Source: DATMRF01 sp035566435
GTDB lineage: Bacteria; Verrucomicrobiota; Verrucomicrobiia; Limisphaerales; UBA8199
Assembly (NCBI GenBank): GCA_035566435.1
Contig: DATMRF010000060.1
Location: forward strand, 28,061 to 92,060
DNA: 64,000 nucleotides
Direction: 5' to 3'
Part shown: piece by piece, positions 52,359 through 61,297 of the stretch
Position numbering within the stretch: the first letter of the stretch is position 1
Layout of the letters: each line of letters begins with the position of its first letter
The notes under the pieces: generated by a model
Told to the model about the DNA's origin: nothing
Databases searched by the model: none
What the model saw: only the letters and a program-made list of their open reading frames with translations
Position numbers and translations under genes: made by a program

Positions 52359-53781
52359 GTGGGCTCTCTTCGCGCAAGTGTTGGTGTGGCTGGGCGTGAT
52401 CCTGGTGTTCCTGCTCACCCGCCAGGCCACGATCTATCATCCACTGACGATTTATCTGGGTTTCCACGGGATCGTGTTCGTCATCCGGCCCCTGCTGGTT
52501 CATTTCCTCGAGTTCGATCACGAGTTTCTCTACATGGGCCTGGAGCCGACGGAACGGCTTCTAGTTCGGTGTCTGGCCGTGAGTTCGTTCGGATTGGTTG
52601 TATTTGCCGGGGCCGCTCTCTGGTTCGGCAAATCTCGCCCTGATTTTCAGAGCCCTGCTCCGCGGGCCTTCACTCCGGAACAGCGCCGGGCCCTGTGGGT
52701 AGCGGCATGCGTCCTCGCGCCTGTGATTGCCTATTCAATGCATGCCTCGCACACGGATTTCGCAACCGAGGAACGCGGGGGCACTTACGTGATGGTCGGC
52801 GCAGGTGGCTACACCGTCGAGGCCCAACTGATGGCGGGGCCGCTCCTTTGCGTTCTGCTGGCAGTGGCTCGTTTTCGATGGTACTCGCTGCTGCTCCTCA
52901 TCCCTTACGTGGGCTACCGTGCTTACTCCGGGATGTCCCGCTGGACGATCGTGCTGCTGTTGGTCGCCTTTGCGTTGATGTTCGCCTGGCAAAAGCGTAT
53001 GAAGTGGCTCCCCTGGTGGACTCTTCTGTTTGTCCTGCCGACATTCCTGCTGTTTAAGGCGCTCGGTGAGAACCGCGGTCTGGTAAAGCGGTTTGTCCAA
53101 GGGGAGCATTACCGCGTCGAGCAACAGGTGGAGCCGGGCGCCTCCGCGCGGGACAAATTCAGGATGCAATACGATGGCCCGGACTTTGCGAATTTCGATT
53201 TTCTAGCGTTCGTGACGGCCGCGGTACCGCAGCAGACCGGCACCTATACGTGTGGAGCGCAGTATTTGCAACTGTTTACGGAGCCGATTCCGCGCAAGTT
53301 GTGGCCGGGCAAACCCGCGGGGGCGCCGGTGGCGTTCTTCAACCTGAACAGTTACGGCAACTTCATTGGGCGCACCGTGACGCTCGTTGGGGACGGCTGG
53401 ATGAGCGGCGGGTGGCTGGGCGTTCTGGTCACGATGAGCCTGGCCGGGGCTTTGTTGGGCCGAGCTCACCGCTGGTTCTGGAAGTATTCTTCCGACAATG
53501 TGGTCGCTCTGTTTTATCTGGTCGGGCTGGCGATGCTGCCCCAATGGTTCCGTGACGGGGGAATCTCCATCGCCAAATTTCTATTTTGGAACCTGTCGCC
53601 GTTAGGTCTGTGGCTCGCCGTAACCTGGCTGCTGGGGTCCAGGAGCGTGCCTGGATACTCTGTTGTGTTGCCAGGCGCTGCGGCGTTCCACCTGCTTGAG
53701 GCCGAAGCCCGCGAACCCTCGACGAGCGACACCGCTCAAGCCGCCGTCCTCCCCTCACAATCAAAACCGTTGCCATCGTGA
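52351..53781 (+). CDS. Wzy-like O-antigen/exopolysaccharide polymerase
   Basis: 476 residues with about 11-12 membrane segments and a large hydrophilic loop around residues 235-330 containing FRMQYDGPDFANFDFL and AQYLQLFTEPIPRKLWPGKP. That is the usual layout of O-antigen polymerases, which vary greatly in sequence but keep one long periplasmic loop with Arg residues. It would join repeat units delivered by the flippase. The position between glycosyltransferase genes fits. An O-antigen ligase is the main alternative. Confidence 0.78.
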   Translation: MLEWALFAQVLVWLGVILVFLLTRQATIYHPLTIYLGFHGIVFVIRPLLVHFLEFDHEFLYMGLEPTERLLVRCLAVSSFGLVVFAGAALWFGKSRPDFQSPAPRAFTPEQRRALWVAACVLAPVIAYSMHASHTDFATEERGGTYVMVGAGGYTVEAQLMAGPLLCVLLAVARFRWYSLLLLIPYVGYRAYSGMSRWTIVLLLVAFALMFAWQKRMKWLPWWTLLFVLPTFLLFKALGENRGLVKRFVQGEHYRVEQQVEPGASARDKFRMQYDGPDFANFDFLAFVTAAVPQQTGTYTCGAQYLQLFTEPIPRKLWPGKPAGAPVAFFNLNSYGNFIGRTVTLVGDGWMSGGWLGVLVTMSLAGALLGRAHRWFWKYSSDNVVALFYLVGLAMLPQWFRDGGISIAKFLFWNLSPLGLWLAVTWLLGSRSVPGYSVVLPGAAAFHLLEAEAREPSTSDTAQAAVLPSQSKPLPS

Positions 53782-55217
53782 AAACCCTGCAAGCGCCCGC
53801 GGTCCCGTCACACTGGCCCGCTCTAGTGGCTGGAGACACCTCACATGATGAACCCATTGGAGTGCTCTGGGCCCAATACGGGCCGTATCACTTCGCGCGG
53901 TTCGCAGCTTTGGCCGAGCTGGCGGCACCGACGCGAGTCCATGCGCTGGAAATAGCCAATCTCAGCCGGGATTACCTATGGAGCCGGGCCCAAAAGGAGT
54001 TCGAGATCGCTACGCTCTGCCCGGGCGCCCGGACGGAGGATTTGCCCTTTAAACTGGTCTTTAAACAAGCCCGCCGCAAGCTCGCCGAGTTGGGAATCCA
54101 GGTATGCCTGCTCCCCAGCTATTCACCTCGGCAGTCTGTGGCGGTGCTTTTCGCCGCCAAGTCGCTCGGGATCCGCACGGTGATGATGAACGAAAGCCAC
54201 GCCGGAACCGCTCGGGCCACCGGGGCCTCGGCTTTTGCCAAGCGGCGGTTGGTGCGCCTGTTCGATGCGGCGCTGGTTGGCGGCCAGCCACACCGGCAAT
54301 ATTTCGCCTCGCTGGGAATGCCCGAGGAAAGAATCTTCACCGGTTATGATGCGGTCGATAACGACTATTTTTCCCAAAACGCAGATGCCGTCCGGGAGAT
54401 GCCGTCTGATTATCGGGCACGCTACCGGCTCCCTGCGCACTTTTTTCTGAGCCTGGGACGCTTCGTTGCCAAAAAGAATCTCGCGACCCTCATCTGGGCG
54501 TACCGGATTTTCCTTGATGCCAGCTCGACCAAGCAGAGCCACTTGGTCTTGGTCGGTGCCGGCGACGAAGAACCGAATCTGCGCAGGGTAGCCAGGGAGT
54601 TGCACCTGCCGGTCTATCAAAAGTCCACAGTCCAGAGTCCACAGTCCTCGGCCCGGATTGTGGGGTGTGCCGAGAGAAGCGGGCATGGCTCTGAGAGTCA
54701 CAAACCAAAAATTGAAGATCCGCCTCCTGGGGTTCATTTTTACGGCTTCCGGCAGATCGAGGAAAACCCGGTCTTTTATGGCCTTGCCGATGGTTTTGTG
54801 TTGCCGAGCTCGTCGGAGGAGTGGGGGTTGGTCGTCAACGAGGCGATGGCTTCCGGGCTCCCGGTAATCGTGAGCGATAGGGCGGGCTGCGCCGAGGACC
54901 TGATGGAGCCGGGCTGGCCGGCGGTGCCGGAATCGGCTGCCTCGGAATTGCATCAACGGCTCGGCAGAATCAAGGGCGCCATTTGCCGCAATGGGTTTCT
55001 GTTCGACCCCGCGTCGGCGGAGGGCCTTGCGGGCGCGTTGCTGGCCTTGGAGGCCGTGCCCCCAATGCGGCGGGCCATGGGCCAGGCGAGCCGTCGCATA
55101 GTGGCGCGGTTTTCCTGCCGCAATTTTGCGGAAAATGCGCTTCAGGCGGTTCGGGCGGCGCTGAACCACGCTGACCCGGCGCCGGCGCTTGGCCGTGCAC
55201 TGGCGCCGGTTTCCTGA
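53778..55217 (+). CDS. Glycosyltransferase family 4 with repeat-derived insert
   Basis: 479 residues from a GTG that overlaps the upstream stop (GTGA). GT4 landmarks: FFLSLGRFVAKKNLATLIWA, LVLVGAGDEEPNL, VHFYGFRQIEENPVFYGLA and the E-x7-E region ADGFVLPSSSEEWGLVVNEA followed by MASGLPVIVSDRAGCAEDL. Between the GAGDEEPNL strand and VHFYGF lies an extra stretch of about 40 residues (about 280-320, YQKSTVQSPQSSARIVG ...) not expected in the fold. It is encoded by simple-sequence DNA at 54619-54648 and following bases. The insert is on the surface of the C-terminal domain and does not remove motif residues, so the enzyme may still work. Confidence 0.88.
   Translation: MKTLQAPAVPSHWPALVAGDTSHDEPIGVLWAQYGPYHFARFAALAELAAPTRVHALEIANLSRDYLWSRAQKEFEIATLCPGARTEDLPFKLVFKQARRKLAELGIQVCLLPSYSPRQSVAVLFAAKSLGIRTVMMNESHAGTARATGASAFAKRRLVRLFDAALVGGQPHRQYFASLGMPEERIFTGYDAVDNDYFSQNADAVREMPSDYRARYRLPAHFFLSLGRFVAKKNLATLIWAYRIFLDASSTKQSHLVLVGAGDEEPNLRRVARELHLPVYQKSTVQSPQSSARIVGCAERSGHGSESHKPKIEDPPPGVHFYGFRQIEENPVFYGLADGFVLPSSSEEWGLVVNEAMASGLPVIVSDRAGCAEDLMEPGWPAVPESAASELHQRLGRIKGAICRNGFLFDPASAEGLAGALLALEAVPPMRRAMGQASRRIVARFSCRNFAENALQAVRAALNHADPAPALGRALAPVS
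54619..54648 (+). repeat. Tandem AGTCCACAGTCC-type tract inside the GT4 gene
   Basis: Units of the form AGTCCACAGTCC are repeated across 30 bases and keep the frame open. The tract marks the start of the extra loop in the enclosing glycosyltransferase and looks like the simple repeats found between genes in related genomes. Confidence 0.6.
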
Positions 55218-55227
55218 TTCAGTCTCG

Positions 55228-56367
55228 ATGCGCCATCTGCACTTCACCCAATCGCTGGAACCGCTGCAGGGCGGTGGTTTAGGGAGCAGCACCCTGGCGT
55301 TGCACCGGCAACTCGTGGCGATGGGCGTGGATTCCACCTTGTGTTCGACGTTCGGCGAAGCGCCTCAAGCCGCGGCTCAGGGCGCGTTTGAATTCCGCCG
55401 GCTCAAACCGGACTTTCTGTACTACGCGCCCGGGTTGCGGCAAAGGGCGAAGGACCTGGTGGCCGGCGCAGAAGCGGTGCATGGGCACGGGTTATACGTG
55501 GGGACGAATCTTCTATTTGGCTCGGAAGCTCGGCGGCAACACAAGCCTCTCGTTTATCATGTCCACGGCATGTTCGAACCGTGGATTCTGCGCCGTTCTC
55601 GCTGGAAAAAACGGCTAGTCCATTGGCTGTTCGAGGATTCAAATTTTCGGCAGGTCCGCCTCTGGCGCGCTTTGACTCCCAAGGAAGCGGACCAGATTCG
55701 CGCCTGCGGGTGTCGCGGGCCGATTGTTATCGCCCCCAATGGCCTGACACTCGAGGAGTATTCCGCACAGGCCGAATCGGACGCCCCGATTCAAACCCCC
55801 TTGATTCCGACTCTGGAAAAGGATGGTTCACGGTTGCTGTTCCTTGGACGCCTTCACCCGAAGAAAGGGCTCGATTTGCTCGTATCGGCCTTTGCGCGAT
55901 TGCGACCCGAGTATAGCGACTGGGAGTTGGTTGTCGCGGGACCCGATGAACATGATTACGCAGGAAAGCTTCATAAACTCGCCGCGCTCCTGGGCCTCCG
56001 TGGCTGCGTTCGCTTCACTGGCCCCGTAACCGGTCGTACCAAGACAGCTTTGCTTCGCTCGGCAGACCTCTTTGTGCTGCCGTCCTACTCCGAAGGCTTT
56101 CCGCTGAGCGTCCTCGAGGCGATGGCCTGCTCGATTCCCGTAGTGGCCTCCTGCGCCTGCAACTTTCCCGCGATCACCTCCTGCCAGGCAGGCTGGGAAT
56201 GCGAAGCGGAGCTAGACTCGCTTACGGATACCCTGCGGACCGCCCTCGAGACCGGCGAACTCGAACGCTCGGACCGTGGGAGAAATGGCCGCAACCTCGT
56301 GGAACGCCAATACGCCTGGCCGCCGATCATCTCCACGCTTCTGGAAGCCTGTTCCGCTCATTGCTGA
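55228..56367 (+). CDS. Glycosyltransferase family 4
   Basis: 379 residues from ATG 55228. It opens LHFTQSLEPLQGGGLGSSTL, the N-terminal glycine-rich loop of GT4 enzymes. Then LLFLGRLHPKKGLDLLVSAF, WELVVAGPDEHDY, VRFTGPVTGRTKTALLRSAD and the E-x7-E region LPSYSEGFPLSVLEAMAC with IPVVASCACNFP follow. The set is complete, so an active retaining transferase is expected. A frame to 55189 runs into the previous gene and was not used. Confidence 0.92.
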   Translation: MRHLHFTQSLEPLQGGGLGSSTLALHRQLVAMGVDSTLCSTFGEAPQAAAQGAFEFRRLKPDFLYYAPGLRQRAKDLVAGAEAVHGHGLYVGTNLLFGSEARRQHKPLVYHVHGMFEPWILRRSRWKKRLVHWLFEDSNFRQVRLWRALTPKEADQIRACGCRGPIVIAPNGLTLEEYSAQAESDAPIQTPLIPTLEKDGSRLLFLGRLHPKKGLDLLVSAFARLRPEYSDWELVVAGPDEHDYAGKLHKLAALLGLRGCVRFTGPVTGRTKTALLRSADLFVLPSYSEGFPLSVLEAMACSIPVVASCACNFPAITSCQAGWECEAELDSLTDTLRTALETGELERSDRGRNGRNLVERQYAWPPIISTLLEACSAHC

Positions 56368-56370
56368 TTT

Positions 56371-57015
56371 GTGACCCGGATCCGTAACGACCTGTTTGAT
56401 CCGCGAGGGGGACTCGACCGAGGCCGGCCTGCATGGGTGGAGGCGCTCTGGTATGCGCTGAAGTGTGTGCTATTTCTGCCAGGCTGGCCGTTTCCCTGCC
56501 GGCTCAAATGCGCGGTTCTCCGTTGTTTCGGAGCAAGGGTTGGCCGCGGCGTGGTGATTAAGCCGCGCGTAAACATCCATTTTCCGTGGAAACTAGTCGT
56601 GGGGGATTTCGCCTGGATCGGTGAGGAGGTCTATATATTGAATTTGGAGCCAGTAACCATCGGCTCGCACTGCTGTATTTCCCAACGCGCCTTTCTCTGC
56701 ACCGGCAACCATGATTATCGCCAGTGCCAGATGCCCTTCCGCAATGAGCCCATTTCTGTCGGTGATGGAGCCTGGATCGGTGCCCAGGTGTTCGTGGCGC
56801 CCGGCATTGTCATCGGAACGGAAGCCGTCCTTACCGCCGGGTCAATCGTTACACGGTCAGCGCCCCCGGGAATGGTTTGCGGCGGCAACCCATGCAGGCC
56901 CATCAAGCCCCGTTGGGCTGAACCTGGCGCAGTGCCGGAAGGCACAACACGGCACCAACTCGCAACATCACCCCTCAACCCTTATGGCCTCACTTGCACC
57001 TCCCCTCCCCGGTGA
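56371..57015 (+). CDS. Left-handed beta-helix acetyltransferase (WcaF-like)
   Basis: 214 residues from GTG 56371, three bases after the previous stop. Hexapeptide-repeat turns appear from about residue 55: ARVGRGVVIKPRVNI, YILNLEPVTIGSHCCISQRA, GNHDYRQCQMPF, then ISVGDGAWIGAQVFVAPGIV, with GTEAVLTAGSIVT near the end. The N-terminal part (ALWYALKCVLFLPGWPFPCR) matches putative colanic-acid acetyltransferases. It probably O-acetylates a sugar of the repeat unit with acetyl-CoA. The 3' end overlaps the next gene by 32 bases. Confidence 0.88.
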   Translation: MTRIRNDLFDPRGGLDRGRPAWVEALWYALKCVLFLPGWPFPCRLKCAVLRCFGARVGRGVVIKPRVNIHFPWKLVVGDFAWIGEEVYILNLEPVTIGSHCCISQRAFLCTGNHDYRQCQMPFRNEPISVGDGAWIGAQVFVAPGIVIGTEAVLTAGSIVTRSAPPGMVCGGNPCRPIKPRWAEPGAVPEGTTRHQLATSPLNPYGLTCTSPPR

Positions 57016-57769
57016 CCGGCATTATCGCCGGATCCTCGGCGTGCGGTTTTTCGTCGGCGACGCCCCATCCGCCGTACAGGTCGGCAGCCGAGCTGGTCTG
57101 ATGGTCGCCCCGGCCGCTCCGGCGCTGCTGGCGCTGGAGCGCGACCGAACTTACCGGGAAGCGCTGCTCGAAGCGGATCTGGCCATCACAGACAGCGGCT
57201 TCCTTGTGCTTCTGTGGAACCTCATCTCCACGGACAGCATCTGCCGCGTCTCGGGCCTGGAGTACCTCAAGCTGCTGCTCGCCAAACCAGAGCTCAAAGC
57301 GCGCGGTTCGACGCTCTGGGTCATGCCCTCCGTCAGTTCGCGGGACCGGAATCTCCGCTGGCTCCGCGACAACGGTTATCCATTCAAGCAAACGGATTGT
57401 TACATCGCGCCGAAGTATTCCCGGGAGCTCATCGAAGACCGGAATTTGGTCAAGTTGCTCCATGGACGACGCCCGCGGCATGTGATCATTTGCATTGGCG
57501 GAGGGGTCCAGGAAAAACTGGGGCTCTACCTGAAGCGTCATTGCTCCTCGAAGCCCGCTATCCACTGCATCGGCGCTGCCATCGGATTCCTTTCAGGCGA
57601 CCAGGTTCGCATCCCGGATTGGGCCGACCAGAAAGTGTTGGGATGGTTGTTTCGGTGCCTGTCGGACCCAAAGCGTTTCGTTCCACGGTATGCCCGGGCC
57701 CTGAGCCTGGCGGCCATGCTCTGGCGCTACCGGAGTCGCCTGCCTGAAATGACCGCGCGGTTGAACTAA
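56984..57769 (+). CDS. WecG/TagA/CpsF-family glycosyltransferase (GT26)
   Basis: 261 residues from ATG 56984. The family order is visible: RILGVRFFVGDAPSAV, ALLEADLAITDSGFLVLLWN, SGLEYLKLLLAKPELKARG, TLWVMPSVSSRDRNLRWL, IICIGGGVQEKLGLYLKRH and HCIGAAIGFLSGDQVRIPDW. GT26 enzymes transfer N-acetylmannosamine-type or related sugars at the membrane surface and are regular members of exosortase-linked polysaccharide loci. It overlaps the acetyltransferase by 32 bases. Confidence 0.9.
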   Translation: MASLAPPLPGDRHYRRILGVRFFVGDAPSAVQVGSRAGLMVAPAAPALLALERDRTYREALLEADLAITDSGFLVLLWNLISTDSICRVSGLEYLKLLLAKPELKARGSTLWVMPSVSSRDRNLRWLRDNGYPFKQTDCYIAPKYSRELIEDRNLVKLLHGRRPRHVIICIGGGVQEKLGLYLKRHCSSKPAIHCIGAAIGFLSGDQVRIPDWADQKVLGWLFRCLSDPKRFVPRYARALSLAAMLWRYRSRLPEMTARLN

Positions 57770-57795
57770 AGCCGCCCATAGCCGCCGCCAAGCTC

Positions 57796-59493
57796 ATGAA
57801 CCAGCCGAGCAAAAATCCGGGCGTCGCCGGAGCGCCCTTCATACTGCCGGCACGCATAAGGACGAAGTCCTCGCGCACGAGCCATTTGTTAAGCGGATGG
57901 TCTTTGGCCATCTTGGCGCTGGGAGGGTGCTGGCTCTCGTTCTTCAACACCCTGCGGGGTGAATGGCAGGTGAACGCCCAATACAACTATGGCTACGTGG
58001 TGCCGCTGTTGGGCCTGGCGCTCTTTTGGCGTCGCTGGCCCGAGCGGCCCTCCTGCGCACGCGGCAACCCCAGCCTCGCCGCGTTCCTGACCGCCGCCAG
58101 TCTGGTGCCGCTTTTGCCGTTACGGGTGATTCTGCAAGCCAACCCGGAATGGCGCCTGGTGTTTTGGCTTCATGGCGTTCTCGTGCTCGCGTTGACCTGT
58201 TGCTTGCTCTACGCGGCGGGAGGCTCAACCTGGGTACGGTATTTTGCACCGCCACTCCTGTTCATGCTTATTGCTGTGCCATGGCCAATGTCGCTCGAGA
58301 CGGCACTCATTCAAAACCTGATGCGGCTCGTGGCTGGTTTGACGGTCGAGGTCCTTGGGTGGCTGGGCATCCCGGCCCTCCAACAGGGGAACCTGATTCA
58401 AATCGGCGCCGGCACCGTTGGCATCGACGAGGCCTGCAGCGGCGTCCGTTCGCTGCAATCGGGTCTGATGCTGTCTTTCTTTTTGGGCGAGATGCACCGT
58501 TTTACAGCGTGGCGACGCATCGGTCTGGTCGCGGTCTCTGTTCTGGTGGTGCTCATCGCAAACCTTGCGCGCACGACCTTTCTGACATGGGTCGCAGCGA
58601 CTCATGGCCTGCACCGGATGGAGGCCTGGCACGACACCGCCGGCATCCTCGTGATGTGCATCCTCTTGCCCGGTTTGGTAGCGCTTGCACACGTGATGAA
58701 ACGCAATCTCCCGGCGTCGCGCGGGGCCCAATCTGCCGCGCGTTTGACGCAGTGGGCCATGCCGCGGTGGGTCGGCATCGCTACGCTGGCCTGGCTCGCC
58801 GGCGCCGAAGTAACCACCGAACTCTGGTACCGCACGCGGGAGCATGACCTGGTTCGCAACCCCGGCTGGGCCGTCGCCTGGCCAGTCCAAAGCCCCCATT
58901 TTCGAAAAACCTCGGTGCCGCAAACCTCATTGGCGATTCTGCGTTGTTCTGAAAGTGAGTCCGCCTCCTGGGAAGATGAGGATAGCGACGAGTGGAGCGG
59001 TTTCCTCCTTCGTTGGAGGCCGGGCCGCAACTCCGCGCAGTTGGCCAAGGGGCACCGCCCCGATATCTGCTTCCCTGCGGCCGGCGCCAGGCTGGTCGAA
59101 GATCGCGGGCAAGTTACGGTTGAAGTTCACGGCATGGCGCTTCGGTTCCGGCATCAAATCTTCGAAAGCGGTCCCCGGCTTATGCACGTGTTTTATTGTC
59201 TTTGGCCGGACCGTGTTTCACGCCACGAAACAGCGTTGCTCGAGGATGGCTCGCAACTCAGCCGGCTCCTGGCGGTAATGGCCGGCAAGCGAAACCTCGG
59301 CCAGCAAGTCCTTGAACTGGTGGTTCTGGGGCCGGATACCAACGAGGCAGCCCTCGCGCTTTTCCGCCGCCAGCTGCCCGCTTTGATCCAAGTGGACCCT
59401 CGTAATGCACGTGTCAGTCAGAAAAAGACGGAATCGACTGTGACGATTGCCTCGACCGAGCCGTTTCTGGGTCTGCAAGCAACGCGCAAATGA
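57796..59493 (+). CDS. Exosortase fused to an EpsI-like C-terminal domain
   Basis: 565 residues. The first 310 are an exosortase with about eight membrane segments and the catalytic triad in place: Cys214 in DEACSGVRSLQS, Arg259 in NLARTTFLTW and His279 in WHDTAG. The remaining 250 residues, after one more membrane segment (about 320-340), are a soluble extracytoplasmic domain like EpsI (DUF3485), with LLRWRPGRNSAQLAKGHRPD and CFPAAGARLVED. In many genomes EpsI is a separate protein. Exosortases recognise PEP-CTERM tails, so this one probably processes the proteins at 16036, 59687 and 60455 and links that sorting to the polysaccharide. It is the last gene of the locus. Confidence 0.9.
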   Translation: MNQPSKNPGVAGAPFILPARIRTKSSRTSHLLSGWSLAILALGGCWLSFFNTLRGEWQVNAQYNYGYVVPLLGLALFWRRWPERPSCARGNPSLAAFLTAASLVPLLPLRVILQANPEWRLVFWLHGVLVLALTCCLLYAAGGSTWVRYFAPPLLFMLIAVPWPMSLETALIQNLMRLVAGLTVEVLGWLGIPALQQGNLIQIGAGTVGIDEACSGVRSLQSGLMLSFFLGEMHRFTAWRRIGLVAVSVLVVLIANLARTTFLTWVAATHGLHRMEAWHDTAGILVMCILLPGLVALAHVMKRNLPASRGAQSAARLTQWAMPRWVGIATLAWLAGAEVTTELWYRTREHDLVRNPGWAVAWPVQSPHFRKTSVPQTSLAILRCSESESASWEDEDSDEWSGFLLRWRPGRNSAQLAKGHRPDICFPAAGARLVEDRGQVTVEVHGMALRFRHQIFESGPRLMHVFYCLWPDRVSRHETALLEDGSQLSRLLAVMAGKRNLGQQVLELVVLGPDTNEAALALFRRQLPALIQVDPRNARVSQKKTESTVTIASTEPFLGLQATRK

Positions 59494-59686
59494 TTGCTTC
59501 CAAGCAGGTTGCCGATGCATACGGTCTCAGCGTCATCCGATACCACGATGTCCAGATTGTGGCAGCGGGGCCGCAGCGGGCTGTGGTAAAAAGGAGTCAA
59601 GAAACCGGGCGAAGTTCAGATTAAACCGAGTGCGGCAAGCCGCGATGTCTACCGCATAAGGTACGGGCCCGCAGAAAGCTACAGGA

Positions 59687-60397
59687 ATGAAACTATGGAC
59701 TAACCGCGGCTTGGTAGGTTTGGTCATCGCGGCCACAATGATGCTGCTCGGCGAGCAGTGTCACGCCGGATTGAGCTTGGACCTCAACTATTGCTTCAGC
59801 GGTACCGCCCCCGCCAACACCGGCCAGCCTTGGGTGAGCCTCCTATTCCAGGATCAGAATGATATTAGCACCATACCGGCAAACCAGGTGCAACTTACCC
59901 TTTCAACCGCAGGGCTGACCAGTTCGGAAAATATGGTTAACCTGTATTTGAACCTAAATCCGAATCTGGCTGTGAACACACCCGGAGACTGGACCATCTC
60001 CCTGGCGACCCCGCCCGCCAATTATCAAGGAACCTTCAGCTCGACGGTTCAAGAGGACAGCTTCATGGCTGACGGGGACGGAAAATACGACGTTCTGCTG
60101 ACCTTTGGAACCGGGACCAGCAAGTCCGGAATCGTCGGTCCGGCAACTGCGGTCATCGATTTTGCCTATGCTGGCTCCGCAACTTTCAACTCGGGCTCCT
60201 TTAATTTCCTGAGCACCTCCGCTGGCGGTGCCGGCCCATTTCTCGCAGCGTCTCACATTCAGTTGGGAGGAGGGGTCAGCGGATGGATTGCAGCCCCTGA
60301 GCCCAATTTCACTTTGGCTGCCGCTCTGTTGCTGGTGCCCTGTGCCGGAGCTTCTCTCTGCCGCAAGATTCCCTGGGGAAAGAGCGTAACGGAATAA
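59687..60397 (+). CDS. PEP-CTERM-type exported protein (degenerate tail)
   Basis: 236 residues. A signal peptide (LVGLVIAATMMLLGEQCHA) is followed by a beta-rich exported domain. The C-terminal signal has Pro-Glu-Pro at 204-206 (IAAPEPNFTL), a hydrophobic segment broken by Pro and Cys (AAALLLVPCAGASLC) and the basic stop RKIPWGK. This is weaker than a standard PEP-CTERM tail but has all three parts. The gene follows the exosortase by about 190 bases and converges with another PEP-CTERM gene across a terminator. Function unknown; a likely exosortase substrate. Confidence 0.78.
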   Translation: MKLWTNRGLVGLVIAATMMLLGEQCHAGLSLDLNYCFSGTAPANTGQPWVSLLFQDQNDISTIPANQVQLTLSTAGLTSSENMVNLYLNLNPNLAVNTPGDWTISLATPPANYQGTFSSTVQEDSFMADGDGKYDVLLTFGTGTSKSGIVGPATAVIDFAYAGSATFNSGSFNFLSTSAGGAGPFLAASHIQLGGGVSGWIAAPEPNFTLAAALLLVPCAGASLCRKIPWGKSVTE

Positions 60398-60422
60398 GCC
60401 CACACTCGTCAGGGGGTGCAAC

Positions 60423-60456
60423 AGGCCGGCCACGAAGGCCGGCCTGAATTGTTTTT
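60423..60456. terminator. Terminator between convergent genes
   Basis: A perfect 9-bp stem AGGCCGGCC / GGCCGGCCT (60423-60431 with 60437-60445) has a five-base loop and is followed by GAATTG and five T on the plus strand. It ends the PEP-CTERM-type gene and could serve the convergent gene whose stop is at 60455. Confidence 0.75.
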
Positions 60457-61297
60457 ACGTGCCTGCGTTCGGCTGCTCCTGCTGCTTTCTAAGCTTGTTT
60501 CGCTCGCCCCGCCAGTTGCCTAGTACGCACAAGCAGGCGACAGCGCCCGTGGCGGCGAACCAGACGGAGGCTTCCGGAACGGCGCCGATTGTAATGTTCG
60601 GCCCGATGAGGTCCTGATCGTCAGGGAGCGGTCGCCGGCCGTTAGGACCCAGCTCGGCGTTCCAAACGGTCGCCGCAGCGCCCAAGTTCATAAAGTTGGC
60701 GGCGGACGACAGCATCGCATTGGCTGCGGACACAAGCTGCGATTCCGAACCATCCCGGTCGCGCACGTAGAATTCGGACCCGCGATGATTCACGGCCTGC
60801 GCATCTCCATACAACACGTCCCAGATGGCCAGTTGCAACGCCGCACCTGCCAGCCTCCCCGCCGAAGTGGATGTATTCACTTCTCCGGCATATTCGTCGT
60901 ACAAACTTGCCGCGCGGAAGATGCCCCCAGGAACCCATTGCGGCGAATCGTGGTCATGTCGTTCATTCCCGTTGCTGGCCGGCAGAGTCCCGGGTTCCCA
61001 ATAGGCCTTCGAGACCAAATCGTCGCCGATATCGAGGGAAAAGGCCGTGAAGCTGCTTGGATTGCCTGCCGGAAGTGGAGTTGATTTAGCGCCGCCGCTG
61101 GCGCCGGGCAGGTACGAGACCGTCAGCGCGGAGGCGTAAACCCGCTCGCTTTGGCCGTCGATACGGATATCGACGGCGTAATCGGGATAGGAAGAAACAT
61201 CCAGTCTCGTGAGCGCAGCGTTAACTGGAAACTGCGGTCCCAAAAACAGGAGCGTCCCAAGAGCGAAACGCCCTGCTGCTGCCTTAATTCTCATCAT
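60455..61297 (-). CDS. PEP-CTERM protein (VPEA variant)
   Basis: 280 residues. A signal peptide (FALGTLLFLGPQFPVNA) is followed by an exported domain beginning LTRLDVSSYPDYAVDIRIDG, with ALQLAIWDVLYGD in the middle, a phrase common in PEP-CTERM proteins. The C-terminal signal is VPEA (Pro241-Glu242-Ala243), the hydrophobic segment WFAATGAVACLCVLG and the basic stretch NWRGERNKLRK. The tail after the basic stop is longer than usual (about 18 residues). A probable substrate of the exosortase at 57796. Confidence 0.85.
   Translation of the reverse strand: MMRIKAAAGRFALGTLLFLGPQFPVNAALTRLDVSSYPDYAVDIRIDGQSERVYASALTVSYLPGASGGAKSTPLPAGNPSSFTAFSLDIGDDLVSKAYWEPGTLPASNGNERHDHDSPQWVPGGIFRAASLYDEYAGEVNTSTSAGRLAGAALQLAIWDVLYGDAQAVNHRGSEFYVRDRDGSESQLVSAANAMLSSAANFMNLGAAATVWNAELGPNGRRPLPDDQDLIGPNITIGAVPEASVWFAATGAVACLCVLGNWRGERNKLRKQQEQPNAGT

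Noticed and set aside
54123..55337. Minus-strand frame of 404 codons opposite the GT4 gene.
   Set aside because: Shadow of the GT4 gene; no motif of its own.
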